Positions 29,036 to 36,947 of a stretch of DNA of 64,000 bases are shown in pieces. The stretch comes from Gilvimarinus gilvus (GTDB lineage Bacteria; Pseudomonadota; Gammaproteobacteria; Pseudomonadales; Cellvibrionaceae): positions 237,035 to 301,034 of the forward strand of contig NZ_JAULRU010000797.1 in assembly GCF_030518155.1 (NCBI RefSeq), given 5' to 3'. The number at the start of each line of letters is the position of its first letter. Position 1 is the first letter of the stretch. The notes under the pieces are model-generated. The model searched no databases. It worked only from the letters and a program-made list of their open reading frames with translations, and was not told where the DNA came from. A program made the translations under genes and the position numbers.

Positions 29036-29711
29036 TGTCTTGCGGGGTCTGGTCAGCAACGATCTGAGAATATACATAAGCATAAAGTACTAGTAGGCTT
29101 TCTTGCGCATTTTCTACAAATTCGACTCCATAAACTGCGGGCAGTGCCTGGTTTTGCTCCTGCGTACTGCGCTCAACTCGCGAGCGAACCACGGCCCTTA
29201 TCGACCAGTCCAGATTTAGGTTCTCGACAGGTACTTGAGTTCGAACAACAATTTCATCCCCAATGTCAGCCACCGCATCTTTTAGCTCCAGGCGCGCCCC
29301 CGACACACTAACATCAGCCATTAAACCTTTACTGTTCTCACTGCTTATTGTACTGACATTCTCCACCGAGATAGGCAATTCCACAGCAATCCGCGTGGAT
29401 TTTCGTATACCTTTAAATTGTACGGTCTCCGGATAACTTACGTAGAGCAAAGGAAAAGGTTCGCTGGACTGAGCCTCTACTGTAGCGGCAAACACTCCCA
29501 CCCCGTTAGCCACCATCATTCTCACGGCCATACGTTGTCCCGGCCTAAACCTTGCCAGCTTTCCCGCAGCCCGGGGAACCGACAAGATCAAACTGCGTCC
29601 GGGCAGTGCTCCGACAAAACGGCTGGCAAAGCTTTCCGGTTGGCCCGAGCTGTTTGTGACGCGTAATTGCAAAGATGTCCCATGCGGGAGCTTAAGTTCT
29701 GCGAAATCCAT
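29028..29711 (-). CDS. PilZ-domain protein (YcgR-like, c-di-GMP binding)
   Basis: PilZ domains bind cyclic di-GMP and relay it to motility or envelope machinery. The 227-residue product has an N-terminal YcgR-N-like beta domain (about 10-105) and a C-terminal PilZ domain (about 108-215). The c-di-GMP contacts are visible: RKSTR near residue 115 (RxxxR motif) and DVSVSGARL near 145 (the [DN]xSxxG motif). The two-domain layout resembles the flagellar brake YcgR. No flagellar genes lie nearby. It overlaps the secreted coiled-coil gene by a few bases. Confidence 0.85.
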   Translation of the reverse strand: MDFAELKLPHGTSLQLRVTNSSGQPESFASRFVGALPGRSLILSVPRAAGKLARFRPGQRMAVRMMVANGVGVFAATVEAQSSEPFPLLYVSYPETVQFKGIRKSTRIAVELPISVENVSTISSENSKGLMADVSVSGARLELKDAVADIGDEIVVRTQVPVENLNLDWSIRAVVRSRVERSTQEQNQALPAVYGVEFVENAQESLLVLYAYVYSQIVADQTPQDSD

Positions 29712-29880
29712 AAATTCTCATCAATCGTAATCGCCGCCATTACTACGCGGCTTAGATAATTGAGCCACAAAGACAGCTCAGGTAAGGCAAAAGCGTTACC
29801 TGTGGCACAATTTTTTATATTTTCAATTTGGAGTATTGACGAGATTTGCCGTAAGAGCAACCGACTTGAGTAGCCTAAGC

Positions 29881-30573
29881 CTACCGGTCGATAGCGCTCA
29901 TCAACTCTGAGTCTTCTGAGTTTTGTCCGTCGGCCCCCAGCGATCCGAATCGGTCGTTCCAGGCCACCAATAAACTCGCAAGTTCGCGAGCTTGATGATG
30001 CAGCGACTGCAACTCTTCGGGAGTGTCCTTAGGTCCCATAAACAATTTGATCGCCCTGTGGCGATTGGCCAGCGCGTCGGTAGGGTGCTGGGACCGATAT
30101 ACCTCCAGTTTCCAGCGTAGGTTATGGACAGTATTTCGATAATAGAGCAATTTAGTTTGCAGACTGATAGGGTAGGTCGACTGCAGGTTATCTAACTCGC
30201 TAAAATCAGCGCAAAAAACCATTGAGGTACGCGCTGCGTTATCCGCCACAATGGTGGCCGAACGAGGCCGGTGAGTAAGACGGGCCAAATCGCCAAACAC
30301 TTCGCCGGGAGTAATGTAGTTAACCGGCTCTGTGCGTAGCCCCTCTCCGGGAAAGACTGCCAGGCGTCCCTTGAGTAGAAAGTAAAGACACTGGTCGCCG
30401 TCCCCCCGCTGCAATACCACCTCTCCAGACAGATAGGTAATAATACGGGAGTACTGCAAAAGCACGTCGAATTGACTGGCATCCGCTTGCTTAACCGCCT
30501 TGAAAAACGGAATTGCTGACAACAATTGGTCAATTGTTTGCCGCCCCATTGTTTCGATGCGCTTAATTTCCAT
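29881..30573 (-). CDS. Cyclic-nucleotide-binding domain protein
   Basis: The 230-residue product has one cNMP-binding (CRP-type beta-roll) domain at about residues 15-130. It includes VVLQRGDGDQCLYFLLKGRL, GEVFGDLARLTHRPRSATIV and the conserved phosphate-cassette-like region. The remainder is helical and I see no helix-turn-helix, so it is probably not a DNA-binding CRP/FNR regulator. Which ligand it binds, if any, cannot be read from sequence. It is divergent from the TonB-like gene, with a perfect inverted repeat between them. Confidence 0.8.
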   Translation of the reverse strand: MEIKRIETMGRQTIDQLLSAIPFFKAVKQADASQFDVLLQYSRIITYLSGEVVLQRGDGDQCLYFLLKGRLAVFPGEGLRTEPVNYITPGEVFGDLARLTHRPRSATIVADNAARTSMVFCADFSELDNLQSTYPISLQTKLLYYRNTVHNLRWKLEVYRSQHPTDALANRHRAIKLFMGPKDTPEELQSLHHQARELASLLVAWNDRFGSLGADGQNSEDSELMSAIDR

Positions 30574-30696
30574 ACATTTATGCCAGTCGGTCCACTAATT
30601 TGCTCTTCGGAGCCATTCTAAAGAATAATTCCCAGTAGTTCACTATCAGTTCTTTACACTTTATAGCCTTTCCGCGCGCTAAGGGCAACTTAAGCA

Positions 30697-30714
30697 GATA
30701 AATCACCATTTATC
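30697..30714. promoter_or_regulatory. Perfect inverted repeat, candidate operator
   Basis: GATAAAT (30697-30703), spacer CACC, ATTTATC (30708-30714): a perfect 7-bp dyad in the divergent region between the cyclic-nucleotide-binding gene and the TonB-like gene. No T-run follows, so it is more like a dimer-binding site than a terminator. The binding protein is unknown. Confidence 0.4.
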
Positions 30715-30854
30715 AGATAATTGGCTTGCAAATACGCTTTTCTGGCGCGTGCTTTTTAGGTACAGTTAACGGTCATAGATTAATAAAGCACCAACAGCAC
30801 TACTTTTTCAGTACTTCTACGCATATAAATTTATAGCAACAAGTGAAGCCATGT

Positions 30855-32072
30855 ATGCAAAAAACTAAAAAACACCCGACTTGGTTAGCCTACTTAGTGC
30901 CGTTAATAGCGGGCCTACTCATCGCAACAAAGCTGCACGCCGAACCGCTACTTAACGGGGTGGCAGTTCACCAGGAACTCGGCAAAGACCGCTTTATTGG
31001 TGCCATATACAGTGAAAACCTTACCGAGAGTGCGGATCTGCTCCTCGCGTCCAATATACCCATGCGACTAGAAATGAAAATTACAGCAGACCGCGGCATG
31101 TCTGCTCGGCGCTTCAGCCGTATGTGGATTGAAGGTATGGCTATCAATATTCGCTCGGATGCATTGGCCGAACAAGCTGACAACATGGTTGCTTTCACCA
31201 AGATATTCCAAGATCGCCTGCTGGAAAATGATCACATTGTAATGTCCCTGACCCCAGGGGACGGCGTCGCCATTTCGGTGAATGGCGTAGAGCTCGGTCA
31301 GATCGATAATGACGCTTTTTTTGGGCTCTTAGCAAGCACCTGGGTGGGGCGTGTACCTTTGTCGTCGAACTTTAGAGATCAACTCCTTCAGGCCGGCGAT
31401 GTCAGCACCAGCCTGCAGGCCCGTTATGAAGCGATTACCCCCTCTGATGAGCGAAACCAGCAAGTGGCTGCCTGGATAGCCCCACCGCCTAGACCAGAGC
31501 CAGAACCGGAGCCAGAGCCTCCCGTTGTGGCTACCCTAGCCGCGACAGAGCCCGCAATTGCGCCGCCTAAGCTGGATTTGCCGCCAAGCACACCCGAGCC
31601 TGAACCGAGTTCAGCTCCAGTCGCGAGCGTAACAAGCAGTAGCGAGGCGAGCAGCAGTGTAGCGGCCTCCTCCAGCTCAGAAGCATCGCAAAGCAGCGTA
31701 AGTGATATTGCAGACACCTCGGCAATGGATGAGTCGGATGAGGATTTCGTGCCTACGTTTACCGCCGAGTCACTGCTGGCGAATCAGCGTTACTTCTCAA
31801 ATTTGGTACGCAAAGTTCAACTTGAAATTAAATACCCACGCCGCTCTTTGCGACGAGGCGACCAGGGTTTTGTACGTATTGCCGTTATGGTTGACCGCGG
31901 CGGGAATTTGCTAAATGCAGAAATGTTAGAAGAAAGTGAGCACTCGCTACTGAACAAGGAAGCCATGAGCGCGGTAGAAGATGCGGCTCCGTTTGCCGCT
32001 ATCCCCAACGTAATTTCGGGGCGCCGTCACGAATTTACAATTCCGATTACATTCGCCTTAAGCGAAGGCTGA
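30855..32072 (+). CDS. Secreted fusion: chalcone-isomerase-like domain plus TonB C-terminal domain
   Basis: The 405-residue product starts with a signal peptide (about 1-33, ending TKLHA before EPLLNG). Residues about 35-195 look like a chalcone-isomerase-like domain: GVAVHQELGKDRFIGAIYSE, SARRFSRMWIEGMAINIRSD and VGRVPLSSNFRDQLL. A Pro/Glu- and Ser-rich linker of ~115 residues follows, then a TonB C-terminal domain (LEIKYPRRSLRRGDQGFVRI, PFAAIPNVI). Ordinary TonB keeps its N-terminal helix as a membrane anchor; here the helix looks cleavable. I start at the ATG at 30855; a GTG at 30843 is also in frame. No receptor gene lies nearby. Confidence 0.75.
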   Translation: MQKTKKHPTWLAYLVPLIAGLLIATKLHAEPLLNGVAVHQELGKDRFIGAIYSENLTESADLLLASNIPMRLEMKITADRGMSARRFSRMWIEGMAINIRSDALAEQADNMVAFTKIFQDRLLENDHIVMSLTPGDGVAISVNGVELGQIDNDAFFGLLASTWVGRVPLSSNFRDQLLQAGDVSTSLQARYEAITPSDERNQQVAAWIAPPPRPEPEPEPEPPVVATLAATEPAIAPPKLDLPPSTPEPEPSSAPVASVTSSSEASSSVAASSSSEASQSSVSDIADTSAMDESDEDFVPTFTAESLLANQRYFSNLVRKVQLEIKYPRRSLRRGDQGFVRIAVMVDRGGNLLNAEMLEESEHSLLNKEAMSAVEDAAPFAAIPNVISGRRHEFTIPITFALSEG

Positions 32073-32091
32073 GGGTAAGAGTTTGGCACCC

Positions 32092-32115
32092 GGGCGCAGC
32101 GTTCGTTCTGCGCCC
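32092..32115. terminator. Strong hairpin between convergent genes
   Basis: GGGCGCAG (32092-32099), loop CGTTCGTT, CTGCGCCC (32108-32115): an 8-bp perfect GC-rich stem just after the TonB-like stop and before the convergent gene at 32161. A pyrimidine-rich run follows on the plus strand but not a clean T-tract, so it may be an imperfect terminator. Confidence 0.5.
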
Positions 32116-32160
32116 TCACTTTACCTCTTTTAGGTATGCATTCGGACTAAGCCAGGCAAA

Positions 32161-32718
32161 CTAGCACAAGCTGTGAAGATGGCCCTCTATCACTTTGCGT
32201 ATGCCAGTTCGCTCCAGCGCGGAGTGCTCTTCCAGTCGGTCTATATGAATAAAGTGCAAATGCAGGCATGGAGTAGATGCATCAAGCTCGCGCAAGTCTC
32301 CTTTCATAAGCACTGGCAAGAAGGATTTCCCCACAGGTAAACGTTGCTCTACCATGCGCAAACCGACTCGTAAGGGAACCTTTCGATAGGCCTTACTGCC
32401 GCGCTTTAGCGGCAGAGTTAGCTGCAAAGCACCCGTAACGTCGGGCACTATGTGTAACCCTGTGGCGGTAACTGACCGCGTTGGGATGCCATTGTAGGTG
32501 TCATGAGGTGCGTAGGGGTTAGGTAAAATCACCAATTTACGCGATTCTTCTTTGGGAAAGAATATATTGTAATTCGTGTAGAGCTGCTCAACCGAACTAG
32601 AATACACACAGAGTTTATTTTCAAACCCCATGACAAAGCTCGCAGCTAACTGGCGCTGACTAAAAGAATCCAGATCCCAGACAAGATCTTTGTTATCACT
32701 CGCAGCTTCCACTAACAC
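32161..32718 (-). CDS. Unrecognised cytoplasmic protein
   Basis: I do not recognise this 185-residue protein. It has no signal peptide or membrane segment. It contains a mixed alpha/beta composition with VWDLDSFSQRQLAASFVMGF, FFPKEESRKLVILPNPYAPH and LPLKRGSKAYRKVPLRVGLR; the last basic stretch could bind nucleic acid or a phospholigand, but this is a guess. It is co-directional with prfC, 69 bp downstream, and could share its transcript. Start ATG at 32718 is the only good choice. Confidence 0.6.
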   Translation of the reverse strand: MLVEAASDNKDLVWDLDSFSQRQLAASFVMGFENKLCVYSSSVEQLYTNYNIFFPKEESRKLVILPNPYAPHDTYNGIPTRSVTATGLHIVPDVTGALQLTLPLKRGSKAYRKVPLRVGLRMVEQRLPVGKSFLPVLMKGDLRELDASTPCLHLHFIHIDRLEEHSALERTGIRKVIEGHLHSLC

Positions 32719-32787
32719 CCCTCTTTAAGGGAAAGGGCGACATGCCCTGCCCTAAACAGTATAAACCATGCCGCCCTATCTGCTGAT

Positions 32788-34371
32788 TTAATGCTCTCGC
32801 GTCGCCCTAAAGCGAACCTCCGGATACCGCTCTTCGGCCAGAGACAAGTTCACCCGGGTTGGCGCCAAGTACGTCAGGTGACCACCACCGTCGATACACA
32901 GATTGTCTGCACACTTATTTTTGAATTGTTCCAATTTTTTAGTATCGCTACACTCAACCCAACGTGCAGTGGCTACATTAACCGGTTCATAAATCGCTTC
33001 AACCTTATATTCGTCTTTAAGGCGATAGGCAACCACCTCAAACTGCAGTACCCCAACGGCTCCAACGACAATGTCATTATTATTGAAAGGAAAGAAGACT
33101 TGTGTCGAGCCCTCTTCTGACAGCTGCTGCAGACCTTTTTGCAAGGCTTTGGTCTTGAGCGGGTCTTTCAGGCGAATACGACGAAAAAGTTCAGGGGCAA
33201 AGTGCGGAATGCCGGTGAATTTTAACGCACTACCCGAGGTAAACGTGTCACCGATTTGAATAGTACCGTGGTTATGCAAACCAATAATATCGCCCGCTAC
33301 AGCTTGTTCTACGGATTCGCGATCCCCCGCCATAAAGGTGACGGCATCGGACACTTTTACATCCTTACCAATGCGAACATGTCGCATTTTCATGCCTTTG
33401 CTGTAGACACCAGAGCACACCCGCATAAACGCAATTCGATCGCGATGCTTTGGGTCCATATTGGCCTGAATTTTAAAGACGAACCCGGAAAACTCTGGCT
33501 CAGTCGACTCGATAAAACGCTCATTGGTATCGCGACCAAGAGGTTGGGGGGACCACTCTACAAACCCGTCGAGCATTTCTCGAACACCAAAATTACCCAG
33601 CGCAGTACCAAAAAAAACGGGGGTCATACGACCAGCTAGATACTCTTCTTGCGAAAATTCATGGGTCGCCCCGCGAACCAGCTCGATTTCATCTCGAATA
33701 TCGTCAATATATTCACCCAACAGTGCCTCGGCCTCCGCACTGTCGAGTCCTTCAATTCGAATATCCTCAGGAATAGTGTGACCTTGACCACTTTTAAACA
33801 CATGAATTGTATCGGTATACAGGTTGTAAACACCCTTAAACTCTTTCCCCATACCAAGCGGCCAGTTAATCGGGGCGGCGGCGATTTTTAAAACATCTTC
33901 AATCTCATCCATCACCTCAATGGGGTCGCGGGTGTCACGGTCCATTTTATTGATAAAAGATAGTATTGGCGTATCACGCAAACGGCAAACATCCATCAAT
34001 TTAATGGTGCGGTCCTCGACGCCTTTAGCGCCGTCAATTACCATCAGTACAGAGTCTACAGCGGTCAGAGTACGATACGTATCTTCGGAGAAGTCCTCGT
34101 GCCCCGGGGTATCGAGAAGGTTCACAACCCGCTCTTTATACGGGAACTGCATCACCGAGGAGGTTACGGAAATCCCGCGCTCCTGCTCCATACTCATCCA
34201 ATCGGATTTGGCATGAGGCCCCTTTTTACCCTTAACGGTGCCCCCCACTTGAATAGCATTGCCGAACAACAACAATTTTTCAGTGATGGTGGTCTTACCC
34301 GCATCCGGGTGCGAGATAATGGCGAAAGTGCGGCGTTTTTCAATATTTTTAAGTAAAACTGTATTGGACAT
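32788..34371 (-). CDS. prfC: Peptide chain release factor 3 (RF3)
   Basis: RF3 is the translational GTPase that recycles RF1/RF2 from the ribosome. Motifs are the P-loop [19 protein letters not shown], the switch [16 protein letters not shown] and [10 protein letters not shown]. The start is the ATG at 34371 ([16 protein letters not shown]), giving 527 residues, the usual length; the frame continues upstream to 34518 without family similarity. The C-terminal domains end [19 protein letters not shown]. It lies just downstream of cheB on the same strand but is probably an independent gene. Confidence 0.96.
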   Translation of the reverse strand: MSNTVLLKNIEKRRTFAIISHPDAGKTTITEKLLLFGNAIQVGGTVKGKKGPHAKSDWMSMEQERGISVTSSVMQFPYKERVVNLLDTPGHEDFSEDTYRTLTAVDSVLMVIDGAKGVEDRTIKLMDVCRLRDTPILSFINKMDRDTRDPIEVMDEIEDVLKIAAAPINWPLGMGKEFKGVYNLYTDTIHVFKSGQGHTIPEDIRIEGLDSAEAEALLGEYIDDIRDEIELVRGATHEFSQEEYLAGRMTPVFFGTALGNFGVREMLDGFVEWSPQPLGRDTNERFIESTEPEFSGFVFKIQANMDPKHRDRIAFMRVCSGVYSKGMKMRHVRIGKDVKVSDAVTFMAGDRESVEQAVAGDIIGLHNHGTIQIGDTFTSGSALKFTGIPHFAPELFRRIRLKDPLKTKALQKGLQQLSEEGSTQVFFPFNNNDIVVGAVGVLQFEVVAYRLKDEYKVEAIYEPVNVATARWVECSDTKKLEQFKNKCADNLCIDGGGHLTYLAPTRVNLSLAEERYPEVRFRATREH

Positions 34372-34438
34372 AATGGGATTCGACACTGGTTTAAAGCAGG
34401 CGCTATTGTCCATGAATTGAGGCAACTTCACAAACGCC

Positions 34439-35485
34439 CTACACCCTATTATCTCGCCCCTTACGCTGGATATGATCGAGAATATGAGCCCCCAGCTCGT
34501 CCAATGGTGCAATTGCATTTACCGCACCACGAGCGATAGCCTCTTTAGGCATTCCAAAAACAACACAGCTAGATTCATCTTGAGCTAGGGTAAACCCACC
34601 AGCCTGATGGATTTGATCCATGCCCTCGGCCCCATCTTTACCCATGCCCGTCAGTATGACCGCGGTGGTATTTGCCCCTACCGCGCGAGCTACAGACGCA
34701 AACATAACATCCACTGCCGGGCGGTGACGCTGCACAGGTTCAGCGTCTGACAGACGTGTGACGTAATCTGAGCCGTGTCGTTCCACCAGCAGATGCCAAT
34801 TGCCGGGGGCTAGATATGCATACCCCGGTAGAATTCGCTCCCCACCTTTAGCCTCCTGTACGCGCATGGCGCTTAGCCGATCGAGGCGCTGAGCAAAAGA
34901 CGTGGTAAAGCCGGCTGGCATATGCTGGGTGATGACAGTGCCTGGTGTATTCGTAGGCAGCTGACACAGAAGGTCCTTAATCGCCTCTGTACCCCCGGTG
35001 GACGCGCCTATAGCAAGCAGTTGCTCCGTGCCCTTTATTTCCAGATTGGCGGCGACCTTCGGCGCATGAGGGCGGCTCCGGCGAACGTTCGCCTTCGCCG
35101 CCATACGGATTTTCGCTAAAATTTGCTCGGAATACTCAGCCATCCCCTCTTTAATGCCTAGCTTTGGCTTTGCTACAAAATCAACAGCGCCTAGCTCAAG
35201 TGCCTTCAATGTGGCATCTGCCCCCTCCTGAGTGAGGGTGGAAATCATAATTGTGGGCGTGGGTCTGGCCCGCATCATTTTGTCGAGAAATGTCAAACCA
35301 TCCATACGCGGCATTTCAATATCGAGCGTAACAACATCCGGTGCATGCTGATTGATGAGATCCCGGGCCACATAGGCGTCAGGTGCAGCCCCCACCAGAC
35401 GCATATCCCGGGCAGAGTTTATGATCTCCGACAGCAAAGAACGGATCAAAGCTGAGTCGTCGACAATTAATACAGAAATACTCAT
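34439..35485 (-). CDS. cheB: CheB protein-glutamate methylesterase/deamidase
   Basis: CheB removes methyl groups from chemoreceptors when phosphorylated by CheA. The receiver domain (about 1-125) has the acidic pocket IVDD and the phospho-acceptor Asp at about 55 ([11 protein letters not shown]). The catalytic domain has [11 protein letters not shown] (active Ser near 164), [16 protein letters not shown] and [17 protein letters not shown]. Length is 348 residues. It is the last gene of the chemosensory operon, 8 bp after cheD. Confidence 0.95.
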   Translation of the reverse strand: MSISVLIVDDSALIRSLLSEIINSARDMRLVGAAPDAYVARDLINQHAPDVVTLDIEMPRMDGLTFLDKMMRARPTPTIMISTLTQEGADATLKALELGAVDFVAKPKLGIKEGMAEYSEQILAKIRMAAKANVRRSRPHAPKVAANLEIKGTEQLLAIGASTGGTEAIKDLLCQLPTNTPGTVITQHMPAGFTTSFAQRLDRLSAMRVQEAKGGERILPGYAYLAPGNWHLLVERHGSDYVTRLSDAEPVQRHRPAVDVMFASVARAVGANTTAVILTGMGKDGAEGMDQIHQAGGFTLAQDESSCVVFGMPKEAIARGAVNAIAPLDELGAHILDHIQRKGRDNRV

Positions 35486-35493
35486 ATCGCCCT

Positions 35494-36102
35494 CTAAAAC
35501 AGATCCACTTCACCGGATTTGGGCGCGGAGCGCATGCGCATGCGGTACTCGCTTTCCCGGTCAATAATGGTCGTGTTGTGCATATTTTTAAGCTTCTTAA
35601 CCATCACCTTGGACGTAGCAGGAAAGTAGTAGACTTTGCGTGGGAAGCGATCCAACAGATCTTTAGCCAACAACGGAATGCCTTCATTGGCGAGAAATTC
35701 AATTACAAACTCCGCGTTGCGCTCCCCAATGTTGGTGTGTGTTATGCCCTGCAGAACATTCCCGCCGCCAAACACCTTGGCTTCAAGGTGGCTTTTGCGC
35801 GCACCGAGTTTAAGCAAATGGTTAATCAGCAATTCCATGGCATAGGCGCCGTACCGCGCCGATTCGTTTGCAATACCTTGCGATGCCTGGCCGTCATTGG
35901 GCAGTAAAAAATGATTCATTCCACCGATTTGTCGATCTGCGTCGTAAATACACGCAGCCACACACGAACCGAGCACGGTAACAATCAATTGGTCTTTGGT
36001 AGTGACGAAATACTCGCCCGGCAATATTTTTACCGCCTGACAACCAAAGTGACGATCGTGGTAGATGTTGGGCGCGAGGTGAACGTTGGCATCAAAATCC
36101 AT
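35494..36102 (-). CDS. cheD: CheD chemoreceptor glutamine deamidase
   Basis: CheD deamidates receptor glutamines and in some species works with CheC or CheY. The catalytic Cys-His pair is visible in VTVLGSCVAACIYD and GGMNHFLLP. VFGGGNVLQGITHTNIGERN is a further family signature. At 202 residues it is slightly long; extra residues are at the C-terminus (MRMRSAPKSGEVDLF). It lies between cheR and cheB, a layout shared with the Pseudomonas che2 and Vibrio cluster III types. Confidence 0.93.
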   Translation of the reverse strand: MDFDANVHLAPNIYHDRHFGCQAVKILPGEYFVTTKDQLIVTVLGSCVAACIYDADRQIGGMNHFLLPNDGQASQGIANESARYGAYAMELLINHLLKLGARKSHLEAKVFGGGNVLQGITHTNIGERNAEFVIEFLANEGIPLLAKDLLDRFPRKVYYFPATSKVMVKKLKNMHNTTIIDRESEYRMRMRSAPKSGEVDLF

Positions 36103-36107
36103 TCCCG

Positions 36108-36941
36108 TTACCTGCCGGCCGGTTTAAATATTGTGCGACCCAAGGACTTTAACAGTCCACTCATTTCACTAAAGCTTTCTGAATGGCCGGCAACATATAT
36201 TCCTTCATCATGAAGCATTGGCATCATTCGCCGAAGAATTTTCAGCTGGGTTTCCTTATCAAAGTAAATCATGACATTGCGACAGAAGATCGCGTCGTAT
36301 GGGGGGCTCAATGGCCAACTAGCGCCCAATAAATTAAGCTGATCAAACTCGACTAGTGCCCTAACCTCGGGGCGAACCTTAACCATGCCACTTTGCCGGC
36401 CTTTGCCACGCAAAAAGAATTTTTTCTTGCGCGCTGCGTCCATTCGCTCAATACGCTCTTCGGCATAAACACCAAGGTCTGCGGTAGCAAGCACCTGGCT
36501 ATCAATATCGGTAGCGGTTATTTCCACCGGAGGTGTATAGCCTTGAAAAGCCTCAATAGCTGTTATAGCTAAAGTGTAGGGCTCCTCACCTGTACTGGCA
36601 GCAGCGCACCACACTTTAAACTTTTTACCGGGGCGGTGATGCTGCAAGAAATAATCGCGCAAATAGTCAAAATGATGAGGTTCTCGAAAAAATGACGTTA
36701 AGTTGGTGGTGAGCGCATTAATGAACTCCTCCAACTCATGCTCGTTGGCTTGCAGGTGCTGCAAATAATCGCGAAAACGCTGCAGCTTCAGCGCCCTAAT
36801 TCGGCGGGCTATTCGGCTATACACCAACTGACGCTTGCTGTCAGCCAGACGGATACCGGCGGCCTGATAAATCAGGCCGCGCACTACGTCAAAATCTTGA
36901 TCTGTATACTCAAATTCCCGAACACTGGGGTCGTGAGACAT
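36108..36941 (-). CDS. cheR: CheR chemoreceptor methyltransferase
   Basis: CheR transfers methyl groups from SAM to receptor glutamates. The N-terminal helical domain (about 10-80) is followed by the SAM-binding domain with FKVWCAAASTGEEPYTLAIT. ATDIDSQVLATADLGVY, FDQLNLLGASWPLSPPYDAI and FCRNVMIYFDKETQLKIL follow. The beta-subdomain that binds receptor pentapeptide tethers should lie near residue 170-190. The co-encoded MCP ends in such a tether (EWETF). Length is 277 residues. Confidence 0.95.
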   Translation of the reverse strand: MSHDPSVREFEYTDQDFDVVRGLIYQAAGIRLADSKRQLVYSRIARRIRALKLQRFRDYLQHLQANEHELEEFINALTTNLTSFFREPHHFDYLRDYFLQHHRPGKKFKVWCAAASTGEEPYTLAITAIEAFQGYTPPVEITATDIDSQVLATADLGVYAEERIERMDAARKKKFFLRGKGRQSGMVKVRPEVRALVEFDQLNLLGASWPLSPPYDAIFCRNVMIYFDKETQLKILRRMMPMLHDEGIYVAGHSESFSEMSGLLKSLGRTIFKPAGR

Positions 36942-36947
36942 AACCTA

